Assembly: GCA_946620335.1 (NCBI GenBank)
Contig: CAMONF010000231.1
Location: 1-10,065 of the forward strand
DNA from: an uncultured Clostridia bacterium
GTDB taxonomy: Bacteria; Bacillota; Clostridia; Lachnospirales; Lachnospiraceae
Direction of reading: 5' to 3'
DNA length: 10,065 nucleotides
The notes under the pieces were generated by a model. That model ran no database searches. It was not told the DNA's origin and worked only from the letters and a program-made list of their open reading frames with translations. Made by a program: the position numbers and the translations under genes. Every line of letters starts with the position of its first letter. Within the stretch, counting starts at the first letter, position 1. Positions 1 to 5,919 of the stretch are shown here, one piece after another.

Positions 1-1389
1 CTTCAGGGCGTCGAAGAAATCGTAAATGATTTCATTTAACGGCAGACGGTACTTGAGGATGGCGCGGGTGGTCTCGATATACTCCGTGCTCTCATAGATG
101 CCCCGGCGCTCTTGGCAGAGGGTCATGATGGAGCCGATATACTCGGTGGTGACCATGATCTCGGCCCGAACGTAGGGCTCCTCCATGTATTCGATCTCGG
201 AGGGATCGGGCAGGTTGGAGGGGTTGGTCAGGTCCATCATGGTGCCGTCCGTCTTGTAGATCTTGTAGATAACGGAGGGCGCAGTGGTGACCAGGTCCAG
301 GTCATACTCACGCTCGAGGCGCTGGGTGATCACATCCAGGTGCAGAAGACCCAGGAAGCCGCAGCGAAAGCCGAAGCCCAGCGCCACGCTGGTCTCGGGC
401 TCGAACTGGAGGGCGGCGTCGTTGAGCTGGAGCTTCTCCAGGGCATCCCGGAGGTCCGGGTACCTGGCGGAGTCCGCCGGGTAGATGCCGCAGTAGACCA
501 TGGGCTGAGGCTCCTTGTAGCCGGGCAGGGCCTCGTCGCAGGGCCTGTCGGCGGTGGTGATGGTATCGCCGACCCGGGTATCGCGGATCTCCTTGATGGA
601 AGCCGTCATATAACCGACCTCGCCGGCGGTCAGTTCTTCGCAGGGGATGAAGCGGCCGGGGCCGAAGTAGCCGACCTCCACGACCTCGAACACGGCGCCC
701 GTGGCCATCATCTTGACCCGGGTCCCCTTCTTCATGGTGCCGTCCATCACGCGGCAGAATACGATGACACCGCGGTAGGCGTCATAGAGGGAGTCGAAAA
801 TGAGGGCCTTGAGCGGCGCCTCCGGATCCCCCTCGGGAGACGGCAGCTTCTGCACGATCTCCTCCAGCACGTCGTGGACGTTGAGACCGGTCTTGGCGGA
901 GATCCTGGGCGCGTCCAGGGCCTCGACGCCGACGATGTCCTCGATCTCCTGGGCCACCTCGTCGGGATCGGCGCTGGGAAGGTTGATCTTGTTGATGACC
1001 GAGACGATCTCCAGGTCATGGTCCATGGCCAGGTAGACATTGCCCAGGGTCTGGGCCTCCACGCCCTGGGTGGCGTCCACCACCAGGACAGCGCCGTCGC
1101 AGGCGGCCAGGGAACGGGAAACTTCATAATTAAAGTCGACGTGGCCGGGGGTATCAATCAGGTTGAAAATATACTCCTCCCCGTCGTCGGCCCGGTAGAT
1201 GGTGCGGACGGTCTGGGCCTTGATGGTGATGCCCCTCTCCCGCTCCAGGTCCATATTGTCCAGGACCTGCTCCTGCATCTCCCGCTGGGTCAGAAGGCCG
1301 GTCATCTCGATGATCCGGTCCGCCAGGGTGGACTTGCCGTGGTCAATGTGGGCGATAATACAAAAGTTGCGGATCTTGCTCTGGTCCAT
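1..1389 (-). CDS. lepA: Elongation factor 4 (LepA), C-terminal part missing at window edge
   Basis: Translational GTPase that acts on the ribosome (EF-4, back-translocation or initiation-quality factor). The 463 codons visible are about three quarters of the usual ~600 residues; the rest lies left of the window. The G domain is clear: P-loop AHIDHGKST at residues 13-21, RGITI at 52-56, DTPGH at 79-83. The G4 motif reads NKIN at 133-136 rather than the usual NKxD. The later EF-G-like domains follow, with the family signature GFRCGFLGLLHLDV. The start is ATG at 1389-1387. It directly follows the TAA stop of the upstream peptidase gene (stop 1392-1390), and a GGAG lies inside the last codons of that gene, so translation is probably coupled and the pair cotranscribed. 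lepA near rpsT, holA and comEC is a known Firmicutes arrangement. Identification is very secure. Confidence 0.97.
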   Translation of the reverse strand, partial: MDQSKIRNFCIIAHIDHGKSTLADRIIEMTGLLTQREMQEQVLDNMDLERERGITIKAQTVRTIYRADDGEEYIFNLIDTPGHVDFNYEVSRSLAACDGAVLVVDATQGVEAQTLGNVYLAMDHDLEIVSVINKINLPSADPDEVAQEIEDIVGVEALDAPRISAKTGLNVHDVLEEIVQKLPSPEGDPEAPLKALIFDSLYDAYRGVIVFCRVMDGTMKKGTRVKMMATGAVFEVVEVGYFGPGRFIPCEELTAGEVGYMTASIKEIRDTRVGDTITTADRPCDEALPGYKEPQPMVYCGIYPADSARYPDLRDALEKLQLNDAALQFEPETSVALGFGFRCGFLGLLHLDVITQRLEREYDLDLVTTAPSVIYKIYKTDGTMMDLTNPSNLPDPSEIEYMEEPYVRAEIMVTTEYIGSIMTLCQERRGIYESTEYIETTRAILKYRLPLNEIIYDFFDALK

Positions 1390-3495
1390 TTATTCTCCAT
1401 CCTGCCCCGTAGGGACATCCTGTATTTCTGCCGGTTCCTCCGGCCCGGCCGCGAAAGCGGCTGTGTCGTCATTTAAATAAGTACCTTCATCCGAGAAGGT
1501 GTCGCCGCCCGGTTCCTGTCCCCAGCCGTAAGAAAACTGTTCAGCTTCCGGAGTGTTGTAGAGGTTCTCCGCCTGCCGCATGGCTGCCCGGCGGGCTCTC
1601 TCCCGCCGCTCACGGCTTTTGCGTATCGCCCGCCGAATCAGGACAATGGCGACCACCACAATGAGGACGATGGCTGTCAGGATCACTCCGAGATATAGAT
1701 AAATTCGTTGGGCGTACCTCCCCTGTCGGGCCTGTAAATCCAACATTTCTCTCATGGCATCAGCGATGCGTTCCACCGCGCCTTCAGAAAAAATATCTTC
1801 CACATCCGCCTTCTCAAGGGACTCCCGCAGCGGATACATGGAGGCGAGGGCCGTAAGACGCATATACTTGTCCACGCCCTTGTCTCTGTCCTCCAACGCC
1901 TCGTAGGCGATGTCCATGGCTCCGAGCGCAGATGTGCCGTAGGCCATGTAGTAGAGAGGACTCTCAAAAAGGTGCGGTATCTCCGCCCACCAGTAGCACT
2001 CCTCCACCGACTCCGGCCCGTAGTTGTATTCGACGCACAGGTCGTAGAAGAGCTGGTTCAGGCTGTCCCTCGTCCAGGTCTCATCCGAGGTCAGCACCCT
2101 TGTCTCAAAATCATTGACCAGGCAGGAGGTCACGACGGCGGAACAAAGGTTGTAGATCACGCCGTCCCGGTAGGCCGCCCCCTCCTTGTCGCCGAACATA
2201 TCCTCCGCGTACTCCAGGAAGAGAGTTTCAAGTCCCTGGGAAGATATCTCAGAGACATCCAGGTGGGATGCCTGCCAGAAGCTGGGCACCGTCGAGTGCC
2301 AGGCCTCGTTGAAATGGCCAAATTCGTGGACGGTAGCGCCGCTCATATCCGAGAAGCTCCCGTAAGGCGAATTGAAAATGAAAGCCATCCCGTATTCGTC
2401 CAGCCCGATGGTGAAGCCGGTATCCAGCTTCTTGTCGCTGGATTCCAGGTCGTAGAGACTGTGGGCCCGCAGGCCTTCGAAGGACTCCTCGAGGGCCGGA
2501 TGTATTTTCCCGACATAAGGAGCCATGATGTCCAGCATCTCGTCGCCTGTCATGCCGGCAATCCTGCTGTCCAGCCGGCGGTAGCTGCCGAAGTCGAGGG
2601 CGAGGCTGATTTCGTCGAGCAGCGGCATCAGGTAAGTGCGGACGTCCTCCGCCAGCTTCTCCTGCTCCTCCGCCGAATAGTCGCGGTCGTAGGCCTCCGC
2701 ATTGACATAGTCGGCGTAATTGTCATAGTCCCTGAGGCTTGCCTCCTCATCCAGAAGAGGGATCATCTCCAGATAGATCTCGGCGGCAGCCTCATTAAAG
2801 GCGCTGCTCAGCGCGTTCTGCACAGCGGTGTACTCGTCGTCATCCCTGGGAGGATCCTCCTCGAAGGCCTCGGTCGTCCATACCTTGCCGTTCACCTCCA
2901 CCGTGTAGGAGGCCAGAGAGGCCTCGTTGTACTCGGTCCGAAGGGAGGCCAGGCGGGATGCGATCTCCTTCTCCCGGTCCGTCAGCGGCTCGTATTCCTT
3001 CAGGTCCTGAATGATTTCCGCGGCCAGCTCCTCATCCCGGACGTCCTCCGCGATCAGGGCCTCCAGGGCCGGCGCGAGGGTCGTCCTGGAGACTTCGGCG
3101 AGGACCACATTGGCCCTGTCATTGGCGTCGATCAGGGTCTCCTGGATCTTCTCGTACTCATCGGAGACTGCCTTGTCGTTCCCGTCTTTGGCGTGGGCAA
3201 TGTAGCAGAGGGCCTCCTGGGTAAAAAAGTGGTCGAACTCTCCCACAATGGCTGTGTAGAGCTCGGCCAGCCTCGCATCGTCCTGCTGCCCGCCGGCGGC
3301 CAGGGCGCTGAGATCCTTGATATAGGCGTCGAGCTGTGTCGTGTCGATGCCTTCATAAACCATCTCGTCGTAGGACATGTCCGCGTGGGACTTCTCGGGA
3401 TAGTAGTCCGAACCGGCTGCCATGACAGGTGAACAAACCAGGGAAAGGCTGATGGCGATGGCCGCCGCAGAGCCGATCAAGGGGTTCATTTTCAT
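1390..3495 (-). CDS. Membrane-anchored, exported M3-family zinc peptidase (oligoendopeptidase F-like)
   Basis: Predicted 701-residue metallopeptidase. The zinc motif HEFGH is at residues 390-394, with a likely third ligand Glu near 416 in DVSEISSQG. Upstream is an M3-like strand (FIFNSPYGSFSDMSG), and downstream a PHLFESPLYYMAYG segment resembling the M3 His/Tyr substrate-binding region. Residues 1-26 look like a signal peptide ending VMA-A. A hydrophobic helix at about 599-621 is followed by an Arg/Lys-rich stop-transfer and a ~75-residue acidic tail. The catalytic domain should therefore face outward, with the tail in the cytosol. Most M3 enzymes are cytosolic, so this is unusual. The start chosen is ATG at 3495-3493, with AAGGAG at 3511-3506 and a 10-nt spacer. 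A GTG nine bases upstream is too close to that site. The physiological substrate is unknown; extracellular peptide degradation is an inference. Confidence 0.85.
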   Translation of the reverse strand: MKMNPLIGSAAAIAISLSLVCSPVMAAGSDYYPEKSHADMSYDEMVYEGIDTTQLDAYIKDLSALAAGGQQDDARLAELYTAIVGEFDHFFTQEALCYIAHAKDGNDKAVSDEYEKIQETLIDANDRANVVLAEVSRTTLAPALEALIAEDVRDEELAAEIIQDLKEYEPLTDREKEIASRLASLRTEYNEASLASYTVEVNGKVWTTEAFEEDPPRDDDEYTAVQNALSSAFNEAAAEIYLEMIPLLDEEASLRDYDNYADYVNAEAYDRDYSAEEQEKLAEDVRTYLMPLLDEISLALDFGSYRRLDSRIAGMTGDEMLDIMAPYVGKIHPALEESFEGLRAHSLYDLESSDKKLDTGFTIGLDEYGMAFIFNSPYGSFSDMSGATVHEFGHFNEAWHSTVPSFWQASHLDVSEISSQGLETLFLEYAEDMFGDKEGAAYRDGVIYNLCSAVVTSCLVNDFETRVLTSDETWTRDSLNQLFYDLCVEYNYGPESVEECYWWAEIPHLFESPLYYMAYGTSALGAMDIAYEALEDRDKGVDKYMRLTALASMYPLRESLEKADVEDIFSEGAVERIADAMREMLDLQARQGRYAQRIYLYLGVILTAIVLIVVVAIVLIRRAIRKSRERRERARRAAMRQAENLYNTPEAEQFSYGWGQEPGGDTFSDEGTYLNDDTAAFAAGPEEPAEIQDVPTGQDGE

Positions 3496-3570
3496 AATTT
3501 GCACGCTCCTTGTTCAGATTTAGATAGCTGAGTGCTGTGTAACTGTTCACTCCCGCCCCCGGGCTTTGCA

Positions 3571-3591
3571 GTTACAATTTTATATTGTAAC
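3571..3591. promoter_or_regulatory. 21-bp perfect palindrome, candidate operator
   Basis: GTTACAAT, five bases, then ATTGTAAC: an exact 8-bp inverted repeat centred in the peptidase/holA divergent gap. It overlaps the proposed holA -35 element and the proposed peptidase -10 element. That position suits a dimeric repressor acting on both genes. No regulator is identifiable from the motif alone, and the AT-rich arms could also arise by chance. Confidence 0.45.
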
Positions 3592-3611
3592 ATAAATCGT
3601 TCCATCGTAAA
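3584..3611 (-). promoter_or_regulatory. Predicted promoter of the M3 peptidase-lepA unit
   Basis: On the minus strand, TTTACG (3611-3606) and TACAAT (3589-3584) are 16 bp apart. The start site would be near 3577, giving a leader of about 80 nt. The -35 match is only moderate. The element occupies the same DNA as the holA promoter in the opposite direction. Confidence 0.4.
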
Positions 3612-3613
3612 AT
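3585..3613 (+). promoter_or_regulatory. Predicted holA promoter giving a near-leaderless mRNA
   Basis: TTGTAA at 3585-3590 and TAAAAT at 3608-3613 are separated by 17 bp, a good sigma-A match. The expected transcription start falls at about 3619-3621, on the holA ATG itself (3620). This fits the lack of any Shine-Dalgarno sequence upstream of holA. A second, weaker candidate is TTTGCA (3565-3570) with TAACAT (3588-3593). Confidence 0.5.
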
Positions 3614-3619
3614 AGACTC

Positions 3620-4609
3620 ATGAAAAAGATAAATGAAGACATCAAAACCAATACATTCGAACACATCTATCTTCTCTTCGGCCAGGAGAGCTACAACCGC
3701 CTCAGCTTTACCGCGAAGCTCTCCGCCGCCATCGTGCCGGAGACCGATACCATGAATTTTACCCGCTTCGAGGGGGACAAGGTGACCGAAGGCGAGATCA
3801 TCGACCTGGCCGAGACCCTTCCCTTCTTTGCGGAAAGGCGCCTCATCCTGGTCAAGGATACCGGCCTTTTCAAGCGGGCCTCAGACCGCCTGGCGGACTA
3901 TGTGGGCAGCCTTCCCGAGAGCACGGTTCTCATTTTTTCGGAAGCGGAGGTGGATAAACGCGGCCGGCTCTACAAGGCCGTCAGCAAGGCGGCCTATGTC
4001 TGCGAATTCACGGAGCAGAAGGAGGACACCCTGAAGATCTGGGGGGCCTCCATATTAAAGCGGAACGGACTCAAGATCACGGCAGACAACATGGGATACA
4101 TCATAGCCTGCACCGGCACGGACATGACCACCATTGCCTCAGAGCTTGACAAGATCGTGAACTACGCCCTGGGAGCCCATCCGGACATGGACGTGGTGAC
4201 CCGGTCAGACATAGACGCGGTCATCTGCATCAAGGTCGAGGACCGGATCTTCGATATGATTTCCGCCCTTGTGCGGCGGGACAGAAAGAAGGCCTACGCC
4301 CTCTACGCCGATCTTCTGGCGCTCCAACGGCAGCCCATGGGAGCGATTGTCCTGATCTCCCGGGAGTACGACAGGATGCTCAAGATTCTCGAGCTCTCCC
4401 AGCAGGGCATGTCGGAGGCAATCATCGCGGACAAGCTGGGCTTAAAGCCTTTCATCGTCCGCAAGACCCTGGGCAACGCCCGGCGCTACAGCATCAAGGA
4501 GTTGCGGGAGCACGTGGCCTTCGCGGTCTCCATGGATGAAGCCGTGAAGACCGGCGCCATGAAGGACCAGACAGCGCTGGAGATGATGATCGCGCGCTTC
4601 TCCCTGTAA
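3620..4609 (+). CDS. holA: DNA polymerase III delta subunit
   Basis: Clamp-loader delta subunit, which opens the beta sliding clamp and loads it at primed sites during chromosome replication. The 329 residues match the usual length. The N-terminus (EDIKTNTFEHIYLLFGQESYN region, about residues 6-26) is the AAA+-like start typical of HolA/YqeN, with the degenerate nucleotide-binding loop of delta. The helical segments RIFDMISALVRRDRKKAY and the C-terminal collar region (LGLKPFIVRKTLGNARRYS, ending ALEMMIARFSL) are also typical. The ATG at 3620 has no ribosome binding site; a near-leaderless transcript is proposed. It is the only real rightward gene in the window. It diverges from the peptidase and converges on rpsT, whereas in Bacillus subtilis holA is codirectional with comEC and rpsT. 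Confidence 0.93.
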   Translation: MKKINEDIKTNTFEHIYLLFGQESYNRLSFTAKLSAAIVPETDTMNFTRFEGDKVTEGEIIDLAETLPFFAERRLILVKDTGLFKRASDRLADYVGSLPESTVLIFSEAEVDKRGRLYKAVSKAAYVCEFTEQKEDTLKIWGASILKRNGLKITADNMGYIIACTGTDMTTIASELDKIVNYALGAHPDMDVVTRSDIDAVICIKVEDRIFDMISALVRRDRKKAYALYADLLALQRQPMGAIVLISREYDRMLKILELSQQGMSEAIIADKLGLKPFIVRKTLGNARRYSIKELREHVAFAVSMDEAVKTGAMKDQTALEMMIARFSL

Positions 4610-4634
4610 CATTTCCGGAGCGAAGGGCGGACGG

Positions 4635-4790
4635 CAAAGCCTCATCGGTGTGCGGATTCTCCGCCAAGGTGCCGGCTCACCACCCAAAAGTGACGATGAC
4701 AGATGCCAAAGCCTTATCGGAGTGCGGGTGCTTCGCCGAGGCATCGGCTTCCCTCCCAAACGGCTTCTCTCCCAAAAGTGACGATAACAA
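4635..4790. repeat. Two degenerate tandem copies of a 72-nt noncoding repeat, with a nested 16-bp duplication
   Basis: Copy 1 begins CAAAGCCTCATCGG at 4635 and copy 2 begins CAAAGCCTTATCGG at 4707, exactly 72 nt later. Both end in CCCAAAAGTGACGATRACA (4683-4701 and 4771-4789). Copy 2 is 16 nt longer because CGGCTTCCCTCCCAAA (4745-4760) is repeated with one change at 4761-4776. Open frames cross the region on both strands but have no ribosome binding site and no recognisable protein. I read it as intergenic repeat DNA filling most of the gap between holA and the terminator. Confidence 0.75.
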
Positions 4791-4825
4791 AAGAACCTTC
4801 CGATTGGGTCTGTCGGAAGGTTCTT
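4791..4825. terminator. Hairpin terminator between convergent holA and rpsT
   Basis: A perfect 13-bp stem, AAGAACCTTCCGA (4791-4803) with TCGGAAGGTTCTT (4813-4825), closes a 9-nt loop. On the plus strand ACTCTTTGCTCTT follows; on the minus strand TTTGTTATC follows. The T-tracts are modest, but the stem position 43 nt past the rpsT stop and between two converging genes supports a bidirectional terminator. Confidence 0.75.
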
Positions 4826-4867
4826 ACTCTTTGCTCTTAAACAGCGGGGCCATGCCCGCTCATCCGA

Positions 4868-5134
4868 TTATTCGCCGATCTTGTTGATGGCCTGAGCCAT
4901 ACGGGAGATCTTTCTGGCGTTGGTGTTCTTCTTGTAAACACCCTTGGATGTGGCCTTGCCCATGGTGCTCTGAAGGTTCTTCAGGGCCTCGACAGCAGCG
5001 GCCTTATCGCCGGCTGCGATAGCGGCATCGACCTTCTTGACGGAAGTCTTGACACCGGACTTGATGGACTTGTTGCGCGCCGCCTTCTTGGCATTTACCA
5101 GAACTCTTTTCTTTGCAGATTTGATGTTAGCCAA
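4868..5134 (-). CDS. rpsT: 30S ribosomal protein S20, TTG start
   Basis: Primary 16S rRNA-binding protein of the small subunit. The 88 residues are the normal length and are lysine/alanine-rich. The hallmark N-terminus MANIKSAKKR and the ending RKISRMAQAINKIGE fit the all-helical S20 fold. The start codon is TTG at 5134-5132, preceded by GGAGG with a 7-nt spacer. The nearby ATG that overlaps the GGAGG is out of frame. Enterobacterial rpsT also uses UUG, so this is a known habit of the gene and may relate to autoregulation. It has its own strong promoter and a leader of about 100 nt, and ends at the shared terminator with holA. Confidence 0.97.
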   Translation of the reverse strand: MANIKSAKKRVLVNAKKAARNKSIKSGVKTSVKKVDAAIAAGDKAAAVEALKNLQSTMGKATSKGVYKKNTNARKISRMAQAINKIGE

Positions 5135-5242
5135 ATCTCTACCTCCATAAACGTCTTATTATATATACCTGATCATTATCTCGTAAGCTCCGTCTTTAGC
5201 CTTGGAGACACGATTTCGGCGGCATGGGCGGAACACTAGGAT

Positions 5243-5271
5243 ATTCTATGATAAATACCGACCAGTGTCAA
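5243..5271 (-). promoter_or_regulatory. Strong sigma-A promoter of rpsT
   Basis: A perfect TTGACA (5271-5266), a 17-bp spacer and TAGAAT (5248-5243) point leftward into rpsT. The start site would be near 5236, leaving a leader of about 100 nt before the TTG. A second TATAAT lies at 5163-5158 but lacks a convincing -35. This is the best promoter match in the window, as expected for a ribosomal protein gene. Confidence 0.8.
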
Positions 5272-5307
5272 GGAGAAAATGTTGAATAATTGCGAAATTC
5301 CGGGAAA

Positions 5308-5388
5308 AACTGGGAATCAGGGACGGTTCCTTTTCCCACTTTTCGTTCTACGAAAAGCGGGAAAAGGAACCGTCCCTGATTCCCAGTT
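5308..5388. repeat. 81-nt near-perfect hairpin (REP-like palindrome), possible terminator
   Basis: Bases 5308-5345 pair with 5351-5388: 37 of 38 pairs, one A-C mismatch at 5338/5358, and a 5-nt loop TTCTA. The outer 30 bp are perfect and contain GGGACGGTTCC. On the minus strand the hairpin is followed by TTTTT (from 5307 downward), so it may terminate the DUF1508 gene whose stop is at 5409. The stem is far longer than a simple terminator needs. From memory, palindromes with a GGGACGGTTC core recur between genes in Clostridia and related bacteria and may be mobilised by REP-associated (RAYT) transposases. No transposase is present in this window. Confidence 0.8.
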
Positions 5389-5408
5389 CGAGCTGATTCC
5401 CAGCTTTG

Positions 5409-5780
5409 TTATTCCACGACCACCTGAGCATCCACCGCGTTCTTCTTCACCGACGCGACGCCGTCCGTGCAGGCCTTCATGGTCTTGTAGCCCTCGCTGA
5501 CCGCGATGATCTGTCCATTGGTGGCTTTCAGGCGGAATCGGAACTCACCGGCCTTGTCCTGATAGATCTCGAACTTGGGATGCTTCTGCTTTGCGAAGCC
5601 CTCCACCGTCTGGTCCTCCACCTCAGCAGCCGGCGCGTTCTTCGCCACGCTGGCGATGCCGTTCCTGCAGTACTTCTCCGCCTTATAGATCTGTGACGTA
5701 GCCACAATCCGTCCATTGGTGGCCTTCAGATCAAATTTATAACCGCCCGACTTTGCCTGCTTCATAACAAATTTGCCCAT
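5409..5780 (-). CDS. DUF1508/YegP-like small protein with two repeats
   Basis: A 123-residue protein made of two copies of the DUF1508 unit. Repeat 1 (about residues 14-49) reads GYKFDLKATNGRIVATSQ then NGIASVAKNA. Repeat 2 (about 80-115) reads FRFRLKATNGQIIAVSE then DGVASVKKNA. The two-repeat layout matches YegP-type proteins, small cytosolic proteins of unestablished function. The start at ATG 5780-5778 has an excellent GGAGG seven bases upstream. The gene is monocistronic, with its own AT-rich promoter, and ends just before the 81-nt hairpin. Only the family is secure; no biochemical role can be assigned. Confidence 0.9.
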   Translation of the reverse strand: MGKFVMKQAKSGGYKFDLKATNGRIVATSQIYKAEKYCRNGIASVAKNAPAAEVEDQTVEGFAKQKHPKFEIYQDKAGEFRFRLKATNGQIIAVSEGYKTMKACTDGVASVKKNAVDAQVVVE

Positions 5781-5829
5781 GGAATTACCTCCGATTCACA
5801 ACCTGCTGAAAATGAGCGCCTATACCTTT

Positions 5830-5857
5830 ATTATAAAAGTTTTTATGCTATTTTCAA
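5830..5857 (-). promoter_or_regulatory. Promoter of the DUF1508 gene
   Basis: TTGAAA (5857-5852) and a perfect TATAAT (5835-5830) are separated by 16 bp in an AT-rich block. The start site would be near 5823, giving a leader of about 40 nt before the GGAGG and ATG. Confidence 0.65.
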
Positions 5858-5894
5858 CAAATTATTTAATAAAATAAGTGAATCATTGGTGATT

Positions 5895-5916
5895 TATGCC
5901 CCTTTTCAGGGGCATA
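5895..5916 (-). terminator. Candidate terminator hairpin after the BrnA-like gene
   Basis: TATGCCCC (5895-5902) pairs with GGGGCATA (5909-5916) across a 6-nt loop, three bases beyond the stop codon of the BrnA-like gene. No T-run follows on the minus strand, so intrinsic termination is uncertain; it may only protect the 3' end. Confidence 0.4.
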
Positions 5917-5919
5917 TAC

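Noticed and set aside
112..1476. 454-codon open frame on the plus strand
   Set aside because: It lies antisense to lepA, whose GTPase motifs are unmistakable. It has no ribosome binding site and a low-complexity Gly/Leu/Val/Asp composition typical of the complement of a GC-rich gene.
1972..3432. 486-codon open frame on the plus strand
   Set aside because: Antisense to the M3 peptidase; no recognisable domain or start signal; a reading-frame shadow.
3433..3435. Cys21 of the peptidase as a lipoprotein attachment site
   Set aside because: The preceding residues SLV do not fit a lipobox (no Gly, Ala or Ser at -1), and a better signal peptidase I site (VMA) follows.
3493..3504. GTG start giving a 704-residue peptidase
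   Set aside because: The AAGGAG would be one base from the GTG; the ATG nine bases later has a workable 10-nt spacer and a better signal-peptide start.
4635..4790. Tandem repeats as a possible CRISPR array
   Set aside because: Only two diverged copies with no separate spacers; the whole 72-nt unit is repeated, and no cas gene is nearby.
4442..4887. Overlapping short frames on both strands across the 72-nt repeats
   Set aside because: They run into holA or the terminator, lack ribosome binding sites, and show no protein-level signal beyond the DNA repeat itself.
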